A stretch of DNA of 9,650 nt, from NCBI RefSeq assembly GCF_035762905.1, contig NZ_DASUCC010000167.1:1-9650 (forward strand), read 5' to 3'. Every line of letters starts with the position of its first letter. The first letter of the stretch is position 1. This DNA comes from DASYTH01 sp035762905 (GTDB taxonomy: Bacteria; Actinomycetota; Actinomycetes; Mycobacteriales; Pseudonocardiaceae). A program made the position numbers and the translations under genes. Shown here piece by piece: positions 1 to 5,747 of this stretch. The notes under the pieces are model-generated. The model was not told the origin of the DNA and ran no database searches. It worked only from the letters and a program-made list of their open reading frames with translations.

Positions 1-89
1 TACTTCAACCTGATCAACGGGCCTGGACCAGACCAATCCGCTACCCGCTTCGGGACTCAGTCCCTTAGGAAACGGTGGAATTGCAGTGA
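1..89. other. Gene-free flank downstream of tRNA-Tyr, with small hairpins
   Basis: No gene can be supported here: the short open frames on both strands begin outside the window and match nothing I recognise. Two small overlapping inverted repeats are visible, CCCG-CTT-CGGG at 44-54 and GGGAC-TCA-GTCCC at 52-64. They share bases, so only one can fold at a time. They lie 3' of the minus-strand tRNA gene and could be part of its trailer. No T-run follows on the minus strand, so I do not call a rho-independent terminator. Confidence 0.4.
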
Positions 90-173
90 TGGTGGCGGGT
101 GAAGGATTCGAACCTCCGAAGCTTTCGCGGCTGATTTACAGTCAGCTCCCTTTGGCCACTCGGGCAACCCGCC
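90..173 (-). tRNA. tRNA-Tyr (anticodon GTA)
   Basis: This is a class II tRNA with a long variable arm, read on the minus strand. The 7-bp acceptor stem is GGCGGGT (173-167) with ACCCGCC (100-94). The discriminator A is at 93, and the 3' CCA is encoded in the DNA at 92-90. The anticodon arm is GCTGA-CTGTAAA-TCAGC with anticodon GTA at 139-137, which reads tyrosine codons UAU/UAC. The variable arm (CGCGAAAGCTTCGG) and a T arm with TTCGAAT follow in the expected order. The length of 84 nt including CCA fits bacterial tRNA-Tyr. The gene is divergent from the YajQ-family gene across a G-rich spacer. Confidence 0.97.
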
Positions 174-185
174 GGGGTCGGCGAA

Positions 186-216
186 ACTTTACCTGGGGCG
201 GGGTGGTGGGGTGCAA
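186..216 (-). promoter_or_regulatory. Candidate promoter of tRNA-Tyr
   Basis: On the minus strand a -35-like TTGCAC (216-211) is followed after 19 bp by TAAAGT (191-186), a good TANNNT -10 box. Transcription would start about 7 bases on, near 179, leaving a leader of about six bases before the mature tRNA 5' end at 173. This placement is typical for a stable-RNA gene. The spacer is slightly longer than optimal and is mostly C, being the complement of the G-rich tract. Confidence 0.45.
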
Positions 217-254
217 ACGGGTTCGGGGCGGGGGTGGGGGTGTGGGGTGGGGGG
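195..254 (+). other. G-rich tract with strong G-quadruplex potential
   Basis: The plus strand carries two dense clusters of G-runs. One is at 195-211, with runs of 4, 4, 2 and 4. The other is at 225-254, with runs of 4, 5, 5, 4 and 6 separated by loops of one to three bases. The second cluster fits the standard quadruplex pattern (at least four runs of at least three G, loops up to 7) with very short loops. It lies between the candidate divergent promoters of tRNA-Tyr and the YajQ-family gene and ends directly before the latter's -10 box. That folding occurs in the cell is inference. Confidence 0.7.
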
Positions 255-260
255 TAGCAT
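255..260 (+). promoter_or_regulatory. Candidate -10 box for the YajQ-family gene
   Basis: TAGCAT matches the actinobacterial TANNNT -10 pattern. The predicted start near 267 would give a leader of about 29 nt that includes the GGAGG-type ribosome binding site before the GTG at 296. No -35 box is visible; that position falls inside the G-rich tract. Confidence 0.35.
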
Positions 261-295
261 CCGGGCGACTCCGAACGGGTGGAGGTGGAGGTTCT

Positions 296-784
296 GTGGC
301 GGATCCGTCGTTTGACGTGGTGAGCAAGGTCGACCGGCAGGAGGTGGACAACGCGTTGAACCAGGCTGCCAAGGAGCTGTCGACGCGGTTCGACTTCCGG
401 GGTACGGGGGCGCAGGTGAGCTGGGCCGGGGAGGCGGTGGCCATCCAGGCGGAGACCGAGGAGCGTTGCCGCGCGGCGATCGACGTGTTCAAGGAGAAGT
501 TGATCAAGCGCAACATCTCGCTGAAGGCGTTCGAGGTCGGCGAGCCGGCGGTGTCCGGCAAGGTCTACAAGGTGACCGGCACGATCGTGCAGGGGATCGC
601 TTCGGAGAAGGCGAAGCAGATCGCCAAGAAGATCAGGGACGAGGGGCCCAAGGGGGTTCAGGCGCAGATCCAGGGGGACCAGCTGCGGGTGTCCGGCAAG
701 AAGAAGGACCAGTTGCAGGAGGTCATCGCCCTGCTGAAGACCTCCGACTTCGGGATCGCGCTGCAGTTCACCAACTATCGCTGA
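296..784 (+). CDS. YajQ-family nucleotide-binding protein
   Basis: The 162-residue cytoplasmic protein starts VADPSFDVVSK and ends in FALQFTNYR-like residues (GIALQFTNYR). This is the length and layout of the YajQ/DUF520 family: two related alpha/beta domains, roughly residues 1-90 and 91-162. Typical family segments are STRFDFRG near 33-40, the central KVYKVTGTIVQGIASEKAKQI stretch, and the basic KIRDEGPKGVQAQIQGDQLRVSGKKKD near the end. Members bind nucleotides or nucleic acid, and some bacterial homologues are reported to bind cyclic di-GMP; the role in actinobacteria is not settled. I chose GTG 296 because GGTGGAGG lies just upstream and the protein then has family length. The upstream in-frame extension to 86 crosses the tRNA gene. 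The stop overlaps the convergent small gene by 10 bp. Confidence 0.93.
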   Translation: MADPSFDVVSKVDRQEVDNALNQAAKELSTRFDFRGTGAQVSWAGEAVAIQAETEERCRAAIDVFKEKLIKRNISLKAFEVGEPAVSGKVYKVTGTIVQGIASEKAKQIAKKIRDEGPKGVQAQIQGDQLRVSGKKKDQLQEVIALLKTSDFGIALQFTNYR

Positions 785-951
785 TCGTCGCGGGTGATCT
801 CGTCGAGTTGGCGGACGAGTTCGGCGAGGTCGGGGTTGGCGGTGTGGCCGGCCCGGGCGCCGTAGTAGCCGACCAGGTAGGCCACCCGGCAGAGTTGTTC
901 GTGGTACCGGTCAGCGCGGCCGCGTTCGCGGGTGATGGCGGCGTCGGTCAT
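775..951 (-). CDS. Hypothetical 58-residue protein
   Basis: I do not recognise this protein. It begins MTDAAITRERGRADRYHEQL, is soluble and charged, has a short apolar patch (CRVAYLVGYYGARAG, about residues 21-35), and ends in an acidic, helix-prone segment (NPDLAELVRQLDEITRDDQR). No signal peptide or membrane span is evident. It is probably real because nearly every codon ends in G or C in this frame, it has an ATG start preceded by a G-rich stretch (GGGGG about 7 nt upstream), and it fills the gap between its neighbours closely. Its stop overlaps the convergent YajQ-family gene by 10 bp, and it is divergent from rmlA with 62 bp between start codons. TAGCTT at 995-990 (minus) is a weak -10 candidate. 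A longer frame reaches 1014 but would run into rmlA's start. Confidence 0.65.
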   Translation of the reverse strand: MTDAAITRERGRADRYHEQLCRVAYLVGYYGARAGHTANPDLAELVRQLDEITRDDQR

Positions 952-1013
952 GCGACCCCCAACAGTTCGTGCCTCGGGTACCGTTGCCGAAGCTATCGCC
1001 CCGTGGGAGCGCA

Positions 1014-1898
1014 ATGAAAGGCATCGTCCTCGCCGGAGGGAGCGGGACCCGGCTGCATCCGATCACCCAGGCGGTGTCGAAGCAGCTGTTGCCGGTCTAC
1101 GACAAGCCGATGGTGTACTACCCGCTGTCGGTGCTGATGCTGGCCGGCATCCGGGACATCCTGATCATCTCGACGCCGGTCGACCTGCCGCACTTCCGGC
1201 GGTTGCTCGGCGACGGCGCGCAGTTCGGCGTGTCGTTCAGCTACGCCGAGCAGCCGGCGCCCAACGGCCTGGCCGAGGCGTTCGTGATCGGTGCGGACTT
1301 CATCGGCTCCGACGACGTCGCCCTCGTGTTGGGGGACAACATCTTCTTCGGGGTGGGCTTCTCCGAGATGCTGTACCGCGCGGTGTCCACTTTGGACGGC
1401 GCGGTGCTGTTCGGGTACCAGGTCAAGGATCCCGGCAGGTACGGTGTCGGCGAGGTGGACCGGGACGGCAAGCTGATCGGCATCGAGGAGAAGCCGGCCA
1501 AGCCGAAGTCCAACCGGGCGATCACCGGGCTGTACTTCTACGACAACGAGGTCGTCACGATCGCCAAGGGGCTGACCCCGTCGGCGCGCGGCGAGCTGGA
1601 GATCACCGACGTCAACTCCGAGTACATCCGCCAGGGCCGGGCCCGGCTGTTCGACCTGGGCCGCGGGTTCGCCTGGCTGGACACCGGGACGCACGACTCG
1701 CTGCTGGAGGCCGGCCAGTTCGTGCAGGTGCTCGAGCACCGCACCGGGGTCCGGGTGGCCTGCCTGGAGGAGATCGCCCTCGAGCGCGGCTTCATCGACG
1801 CCGAGGCCTGCTACGCGCTGGGCAGCCGGCTGGCCAAGTCGGGCTACGGCGAGTACGTGATGGCCGTGGCCCGGACCGCCGGGGCGACCGGGGCCTAG
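1014..1898 (+). CDS. rmlA: Glucose-1-phosphate thymidylyltransferase (RmlA/RfbA)
   Basis: The enzyme joins dTTP and glucose 1-phosphate to make dTDP-glucose and pyrophosphate, the first step toward dTDP-L-rhamnose for cell wall polymers and other glycans. The 294 residues match the roughly 290 usual for RmlA. The nucleotide-binding signature GGSGTRLHP (8-16) is followed by KQLLPVYDKPMVYYPLS (23-39). LGDNIFFG (106-113) carries the metal-binding Asp108; EEKP (158-161) carries Lys160 for the sugar phosphate; WLDTGTHDSLLEA (221-233) carries the second metal-binding Asp223. The ATG follows GGGAG by about 5 nt. No other rml gene lies in the window, so it is a stand-alone copy here. The stop shares a CTAG tetranucleotide with the convergent htpX stop. 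Confidence 0.96.
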   Translation: MKGIVLAGGSGTRLHPITQAVSKQLLPVYDKPMVYYPLSVLMLAGIRDILIISTPVDLPHFRRLLGDGAQFGVSFSYAEQPAPNGLAEAFVIGADFIGSDDVALVLGDNIFFGVGFSEMLYRAVSTLDGAVLFGYQVKDPGRYGVGEVDRDGKLIGIEEKPAKPKSNRAITGLYFYDNEVVTIAKGLTPSARGELEITDVNSEYIRQGRARLFDLGRGFAWLDTGTHDSLLEAGQFVQVLEHRTGVRVACLEEIALERGFIDAEACYALGSRLAKSGYGEYVMAVARTAGATGA

Positions 1899-2773
1899 CC
1901 CGCCATCTCCTCCAGCCGCCGGATCCGGTCGGCGATCGGCGGATGGGTGGAGAACAGCCGGGCGGCCCGCTCGCCGGGGCGGAACGGGTTGGCGATCATC
2001 AGGTGTGACTGGGAGACGATCGCCGGCTCCGGCGCGAGCGGGAGCGCCCGGGTGCCGGCGTCCAGTTTGCGCAGGGCGGAGGCGAGGGCCAGCGGGTCGC
2101 CGGTGAGGGCGGCGGCGGAGGCGTCGGCCTGATACTCGCGGGACCGGCTGACGGCCATCTGCACGATGCCGGCGGCGACCGGCCCGAGCACCGCGAGCAG
2201 CAGCATGGTCAGCGGGTTGGGGCGGTTGTCGTCGGAGCCGCCGAACAGGCCGGCGAAGATGGCCAGGTTGGCCAGCACCGAGATCACGCTGGCCAGGACG
2301 CCGGCCACGGACGAGATCAGGATGTCCCGGTTGTACACGTGGGAAAGCTCGTGGCCGAGCACGGCGCGCAGCTCGCGCTCGTCGAGCAGTTCGAGGATGC
2401 CGGTGGTGCAGCACACGGCGGCGTTGCGCGGGTTGCGCCCGGTGGCGAACGCGTTGGGCGCCATGGTCGGGCTGACGTAGAGCCGAGGCACCGGCTGGCG
2501 GGCCGAGATCGCCAGCTCCCGCACGATCCGGTACATCTGCGGCTGTTCGGCCTGGGACACCGGGTGCGCCCGCATGGCCCGCAGCGCCAGCTTGTCCGAG
2601 TTGAAGTAGGCGTAGCCGTTCATCAGCAGCGCGATGGCGAACCCGATGTACAGCGCCGTAGGCCCGAACAGCGAGCTCACCAACAGGATGAGGGCGCTCA
2701 TGCCACCGAGCAGCAGGGCGGTCTTCACCCCGTTGTAGTGCCTGTGCACGCTCGCGTGCCTCCGTGTCGTCAT
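1895..2773 (-). CDS. htpX: Membrane zinc metalloprotease HtpX
   Basis: HtpX is an M48-family membrane endopeptidase that degrades damaged or misassembled membrane proteins under envelope stress. The 292-residue form has two N-terminal transmembrane segments (about 18-36 and 40-57). It then has the catalytic HELSH zinc motif (141-145), two further hydrophobic segments (about 151-179 and 187-207), and the third zinc ligand in SREYQAD (Glu213). Conserved HtpX stretches include APNAFATGRNPRNAAVC near 105-121 and LFSTHPPIADRIRRLE near the C-terminus. The closeness to the M. tuberculosis protein (Rv0563) is from memory. ATG 2773 is chosen; an in-frame GTG at 2788 would add five residues, and neither has a strong ribosome binding site. 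The gene follows the siderophore-interacting gene by 54 bp (or 39) on the same strand, so co-transcription is possible. Confidence 0.95.
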   Translation of the reverse strand: MTTRRHASVHRHYNGVKTALLLGGMSALILLVSSLFGPTALYIGFAIALLMNGYAYFNSDKLALRAMRAHPVSQAEQPQMYRIVRELAISARQPVPRLYVSPTMAPNAFATGRNPRNAAVCCTTGILELLDERELRAVLGHELSHVYNRDILISSVAGVLASVISVLANLAIFAGLFGGSDDNRPNPLTMLLLAVLGPVAAGIVQMAVSRSREYQADASAAALTGDPLALASALRKLDAGTRALPLAPEPAIVSQSHLMIANPFRPGERAARLFSTHPPIADRIRRLEEMAG

Positions 2774-2827
2774 CCCCAGGCCGGCCACCCGGAAAACGAT
2801 CCCGAACGCGATGAAGTTCCTGGTCAG

Positions 2828-3610
2828 TTAGTTGCCACTCTGGCCGTGCCGCCAGTATGTGGTGGGGCGCACCCGATGCCGGGGGAAGCGCCGCTCGTCG
2901 AGCAGGTGCCGGCGCACCGCGAGCACCGCGGACCGCTCGCCGGCCACCCACGCCTCGGTCGCGCCGGCCGGCAGGTCCACGGCGCGCACGGCGCGCTCGA
3001 GCAGGTCGGTGCGCCCGGCCGGGCGGCCGTCCCGGTGCAGCCAGGTCACCTCGGTACCGGCCGGCAGCGGCTGCTCCTCGGCGGCGTCGGCCACCTCGAG
3101 CAGCACCCGGGCCCGCGCCCCGGCCGGCAGCGCGGGCAGGATCGCGGCGATGGCCGGCACTGCGGTCTCGTCCCCGGCCAGCAGGAAGACCTCGGCCTCG
3201 GGGTCCGGCCGGTACGCGGGCGACGGGCCGACGAAGATCAGCGGGTCACCGGGCCGGACCCGCTGCGCCCAGGCGGACGCCAGGCCGTGCTCGCCGTGCA
3301 GCACGAAGTCGAAGTCGATCTCACCGGTGGCCGGGTCGTGCCGGCGGACGGTGTAGGTCCGGGTCCGCGGCCGCGCCCGGGACCAGATCGCCCTGGCCGA
3401 CTCCAGGGTCAACGGTTCGGGCAGCACCACGTCGTCCGGATAGAAGTAGAGCATCACGTTCTGGTCGGTTCCGGCGCCGGGAAAGCCGGCCAGCTCGGCG
3501 CCGGCCACGGTGATCCGGGCCAGCCGCGGGGTGATCCGCTCGATCCGGGTGACCGGTACCCGCCACAGGGCGACCGGTGGGCGGGTCGTGCGGGGGGACT
3601 GCACGCTCAT
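2828..3610 (-). CDS. Siderophore-interacting FAD/NAD(P)H-binding protein
   Basis: This is a cytoplasmic flavoprotein of the SIP family (ViuB/YqjH type) that reduces ferric siderophore complexes to release iron. In the 260-residue form an N-terminal FAD-binding barrel (about 15-125) contains the flavin-contacting RTRTYTVRR (82-90), followed by DFDFVLHGEHGLASAWA (99-115), typical of SIPs. The C-terminal NAD(P)H-binding half has GDETAVPAI (146-154) and the WVAGE signature near the end. Five in-frame start codons cluster at 3625-3608 (GTG, ATG, ATG, GTG, ATG). I take the last, which leaves a plain N-terminus; an AGGTG just upstream of 3622 makes the ATGs at 3622 or 3619 nearly as likely. It is divergent from the amidase, and the palindrome at 3658-3673 lies about 50 bp upstream, so both may be controlled from it. 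No siderophore synthesis or uptake gene is in view. Confidence 0.9.
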   Translation of the reverse strand: MSVQSPRTTRPPVALWRVPVTRIERITPRLARITVAGAELAGFPGAGTDQNVMLYFYPDDVVLPEPLTLESARAIWSRARPRTRTYTVRRHDPATGEIDFDFVLHGEHGLASAWAQRVRPGDPLIFVGPSPAYRPDPEAEVFLLAGDETAVPAIAAILPALPAGARARVLLEVADAAEEQPLPAGTEVTWLHRDGRPAGRTDLLERAVRAVDLPAGATEAWVAGERSAVLAVRRHLLDERRFPRHRVRPTTYWRHGQSGN

Positions 3611-3650
3611 CGGCACCATCATCACCTGCCCGGCCGAGCGCCCTCAACCG

Positions 3651-3659
3651 TGCTATCGT
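3651..3659 (+). promoter_or_regulatory. Extended -10 promoter of the amidase/TetR unit
   Basis: TGC-TATCGT has the TGN extension followed by a -10-like hexamer at 3654-3659. The predicted start is near 3666, about 21 nt before the GTG at 3687. No clear -35 box is visible, which is usual for extended -10 promoters. The box overlaps the first two bases of the palindrome at 3658-3673, so a repressor bound there would block both the -10 and the start point. Confidence 0.5.
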
Positions 3660-3673
3660 TCGTTCGAACGAAC
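3658..3673. promoter_or_regulatory. Perfect 16-bp palindromic operator, probable TetR-family site
   Basis: GTTCGTTCGAACGAAC is identical to its own reverse complement. Each half is a tandem pair of tetramers: GTTC-GTTC, then GAAC-GAAC. It lies between the divergent siderophore-interacting gene and the amidase, overlaps the predicted amidase -10 and start point, and ends one base before the AAAGGAG ribosome binding site region. Length and position are typical of TetR-family operators. The regulator encoded at 5195-5740 in the same unit is the natural candidate; that link is inference. Confidence 0.75.
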
Positions 3674-3686
3674 AAAGGAGCCGGCC

Positions 3687-5102
3687 GTGCCCACCGCACC
3701 TACCGAGGACCTCCGCTTCGCCGGACTGGAAGCGCTCGCCGAGCGGCTCGCCGACGGCACGGTCAGCTCGACCCGGCTGGTCGGCGACGCGCTGGCCCGG
3801 GTGACGGCCACCCAGCCGACGCTCAACGCGTTTCGCCGGGTGCGGGCGGACGCCGCGCTCGCCGAGGCCGCCGAGGCCGACCGGCGGCTGGCCGCCGGGG
3901 AACGCGGCCCGCTGCTCGGAGTGCCGATCGCGGTCAAGGACGACATGCACGTCGCAGGCGAGCCGACCGCGTTCGGCTGCGCCGGGGACTTCCCGGTGCA
4001 GCTGGTGGACTGCGAGCTGGTCCGGCTGCTCAAGGCGGCCGGCGCGGTGATCGTCGGAAAGACCAACACCCCCGAGTTCGGCCAGTGGCCGGTCACCGAG
4101 GGCGAGGCGTTCGGCGTCACCCGCAATCCGTGGCACACCGGGTACACGCCGGGCGGGTCGTCCGGCGGGTCGGCGGTGGCCGTGGCCGCCGGGGTGGTGC
4201 CGGCCGCGGTGGGCTCGGACGGGGCCGGCTCGATCCGGATCCCGGCCGCGTGGAACCACCTGGTCGGCATCAAGCCGCAGCGCGGGCGGCTCTCCGCGCT
4301 GCCGGACATCGAGCTGTTCAACGGGATCACCACCAGCGGCCCGCTGGCCCGCACGGTCGCCGACGCCGCGCTGCTGCTGGACGTGTTGGCCGGGCACCAC
4401 GACGGGTCCCGCCCCGGCGGGGTGTTCCGGGCCGCGGCCGGCCGGGAGCCCGGACGGCTGCGGATCGCGCTGTCGCTGCGCCCGGCCTGGGGCGGCGTCC
4501 GGCGCGGCCGGCCGGACGCCGAGGTGGTGGCCGGCGTGCGGCGGATCGTCACGGCACTGACCGCCCTCGGCCACGAGGTGGTCCGCGACGAGCCGGACTA
4601 CGGGCCGATCGGGCTGAACTTCCTGCCCCGGTCGCTCGCCGGCGTCACCGACTGGTGCGGCCAGGTGCCCGACCAGGCCCTGCTCGATCCGCGCACCCGG
4701 GGCAACGGCAACGTCGGACGGTGGCTGCGCGGGCCTGCCCTGCGGCTGTCCCGGTCGACGCTGGGGATCTTCCAGCGCCGGGTCGGTCGGATCTTCGACC
4801 GGGTGGACGTGGTGCTGGCGCCGACCACCGCCAAACCGCCGCTGCCGATCGGCGCGATCGACGGGCTGCGCGGCTGGCAGACCGACCGGTTGATGATCGA
4901 CGCCTGCCCGTATGCCTGGCCGTGGAACGTGCTCGGCTGGCCGGCGCTGAACATCCCGGCCGGGCTCACCGGTGTCGGACTGCCGGTCGGGGTACAGCTG
5001 CTCGGGCCCGCGGACGGCGAGGAACTGCTGATCTCGCTGGCCGCGCAACTGGAAGGAGTGCGGCGGTGGCAGGAGCACACGCCCCCGTACCGGATTCCGT
5101 GA
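3687..5102 (+). CDS. Amidase-signature family hydrolase
   Basis: The 471-residue enzyme hydrolyses a carboxylic amide (C-N) bond through the Ser-cisSer-Lys triad of the amidase-signature family; the substrate cannot be read from sequence. Lys84 is in VPIAVKDDMHVAG, the bridging Ser158 in TPGGSSGGSA (154-163), and the nucleophile Ser182 in GSDGAGSIRIPAA. The Ser158-Ser182 spacing of 24 and the Lys84-Ser158 spacing of 74 match family members such as FAAH. The usual DTGGS is DGAGS here, a variant I believe is common in actinobacteria. The length is normal for a simple amidase. GTG 3687 is chosen because AAAGGAG lies 6 nt upstream. It is not clearly GatA: no GatB or GatC is nearby. The TetR-type gene follows on the same strand. 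The last Pro codon is followed by GTGAGC, so the stop overlaps a possible alternative start of that gene. Confidence 0.93.
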   Translation: MPTAPTEDLRFAGLEALAERLADGTVSSTRLVGDALARVTATQPTLNAFRRVRADAALAEAAEADRRLAAGERGPLLGVPIAVKDDMHVAGEPTAFGCAGDFPVQLVDCELVRLLKAAGAVIVGKTNTPEFGQWPVTEGEAFGVTRNPWHTGYTPGGSSGGSAVAVAAGVVPAAVGSDGAGSIRIPAAWNHLVGIKPQRGRLSALPDIELFNGITTSGPLARTVADAALLLDVLAGHHDGSRPGGVFRAAAGREPGRLRIALSLRPAWGGVRRGRPDAEVVAGVRRIVTALTALGHEVVRDEPDYGPIGLNFLPRSLAGVTDWCGQVPDQALLDPRTRGNGNVGRWLRGPALRLSRSTLGIFQRRVGRIFDRVDVVLAPTTAKPPLPIGAIDGLRGWQTDRLMIDACPYAWPWNVLGWPALNIPAGLTGVGLPVGVQLLGPADGEELLISLAAQLEGVRRWQEHTPPYRIP

Positions 5103-5103
5103 G

Positions 5104-5186
5104 CGAGCTTGCGAGCGAACCATTGAGCACTGCCCCGGGCGCCGAGCCTGCGAGGCGACGGGGTTCGGCAGCACCGAGCTTGCGAG
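5104..5186 (+). repeat. Three copies of a short GC-rich repeat, core CGAGCYTGCGAG
   Basis: The 92-bp gap between the amidase and the TetR-type gene contains three copies of a 12-bp core: CGAGCTTGCGAG at 5104-5115 and 5175-5186, and CGAGCCTGCGAG at 5143-5154. Copy starts are 39 and 32 bp apart. The middle copy can form a GCCT-GCG-AGGC hairpin. The third copy runs directly into GAGGAG (5184-5189), which is the ribosome binding site of the next gene. The arrangement resembles small interspersed repeats I associate with gene junctions in some actinobacterial genomes; that comparison is from memory. Confidence 0.7.
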
Positions 5187-5194
5187 GAGCTGCC

Positions 5195-5740
5195 GTGACG
5201 GACACCAGGACCCGGATCCTGCGTGCGGTGCTGCGGGTGGTCGGCGCGGAGGGGATCGGCGGGGTGACCAACCGCCGGATCGCCCGGGAGGCCGGACTGT
5301 CCCTCGGCACCATGACCTACCACTTCGAGACCCAGGAGGAGCTGCTGCGGGACAGCCTGCTGCTGTTCATCCGGGAGGAGACCGCCCGGCTGCTCGACGT
5401 GGCCGACCGGCGCCGCGGCGAGGCGGTCAGCCTGGAGCAGGCGGCCGAGCTGGTCGCGCAGGTTGCGGAGGGAGTCCCGTTCGGCAGCGAGCGGATCGCC
5501 TCGCTGGAGCTGTTCGTGCACGCCGGGCGGGATCCGGCGCTGCGGGACGCGGCCACGGCCTGTTTCGCGGCCTACGACCAGATCGCCCTGACCGTCCTGT
5601 CCGGACTCGGCGTGCCCGAGCCGCACCGGCTGGCCGGCCCGGTGGTCGCGCTGGTGGCCGGCATCCAGCTGCGCCGCCTGGCCACCGGGAGCGCCGGGGG
5701 AACCGGGTTCGCCGACGCGCTGACCATGCTGGTGCGCTGA
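5195..5740 (+). CDS. TetR-family transcriptional regulator
   Basis: The 181-residue regulator has the TetR N-terminal DNA-binding domain: TRTRILRAVLRVVGAEGIGGVTNRRIAREAGLS (about 4-36), with the helix-turn-helix in TNRRIAREAGLSLGTMTYHFETQEELL (25-51). The GTMTYHF stretch fits the family recognition helix. The rest (about 60-181) is a helical ligand and dimer domain that does not reveal the ligand. GTG 5195 is chosen because GAGGAG ends 5 nt upstream and the helix starts at once, as is usual. An in-frame GTG at 5099, overlapping the amidase stop, would add 32 residues encoded entirely by the repeats and looks spurious. It probably represses its own unit through the palindrome at 3658-3673, possibly with the amidase substrate or product as inducer. 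Confidence 0.92.
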   Translation: MTDTRTRILRAVLRVVGAEGIGGVTNRRIAREAGLSLGTMTYHFETQEELLRDSLLLFIREETARLLDVADRRRGEAVSLEQAAELVAQVAEGVPFGSERIASLELFVHAGRDPALRDAATACFAAYDQIALTVLSGLGVPEPHRLAGPVVALVAGIQLRRLATGSAGGTGFADALTMLVR

Positions 5741-5747
5741 CCGGCGA

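Noticed and set aside
90..173. tRNA-Tyr as an integration site for a mobile element
   Set aside because: tRNA 3' ends are common attachment sites, but I see no second copy of the tRNA 3' end, no integrase and no phage or plasmid gene in the window. The part beyond position 1 is not visible.
86..295. N-terminal extension of the YajQ-family protein back to position 86
   Set aside because: It would be translated across the antisense tRNA-Tyr and the G-rich spacer, giving a Gly/Arg low-complexity leader. The GTG at 296 has a good ribosome binding site and gives family length.
993..2951. 652-codon minus-strand open frame across rmlA and htpX
   Set aside because: It lies antisense to rmlA and in the wrong frame for htpX, both of which have complete, motif-supported proteins. 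It is a shadow of high GC content.
5104..5186. CRISPR array
   Set aside because: The repeats are only 12 bp at their core with unequal 20-27 bp gaps, number three, overlap a ribosome binding site, and have no cas genes nearby.
2339..5740. Very long plus-strand open frame of 1133 codons covering several genes
   Set aside because: Only its last part (5195-5740) is a real gene. The upstream part runs antisense through htpX and the siderophore-interacting gene and out of frame through the amidase. Its composition is low-complexity Arg/Gly/Pro/Ala, typical of shadow frames in GC-rich DNA.
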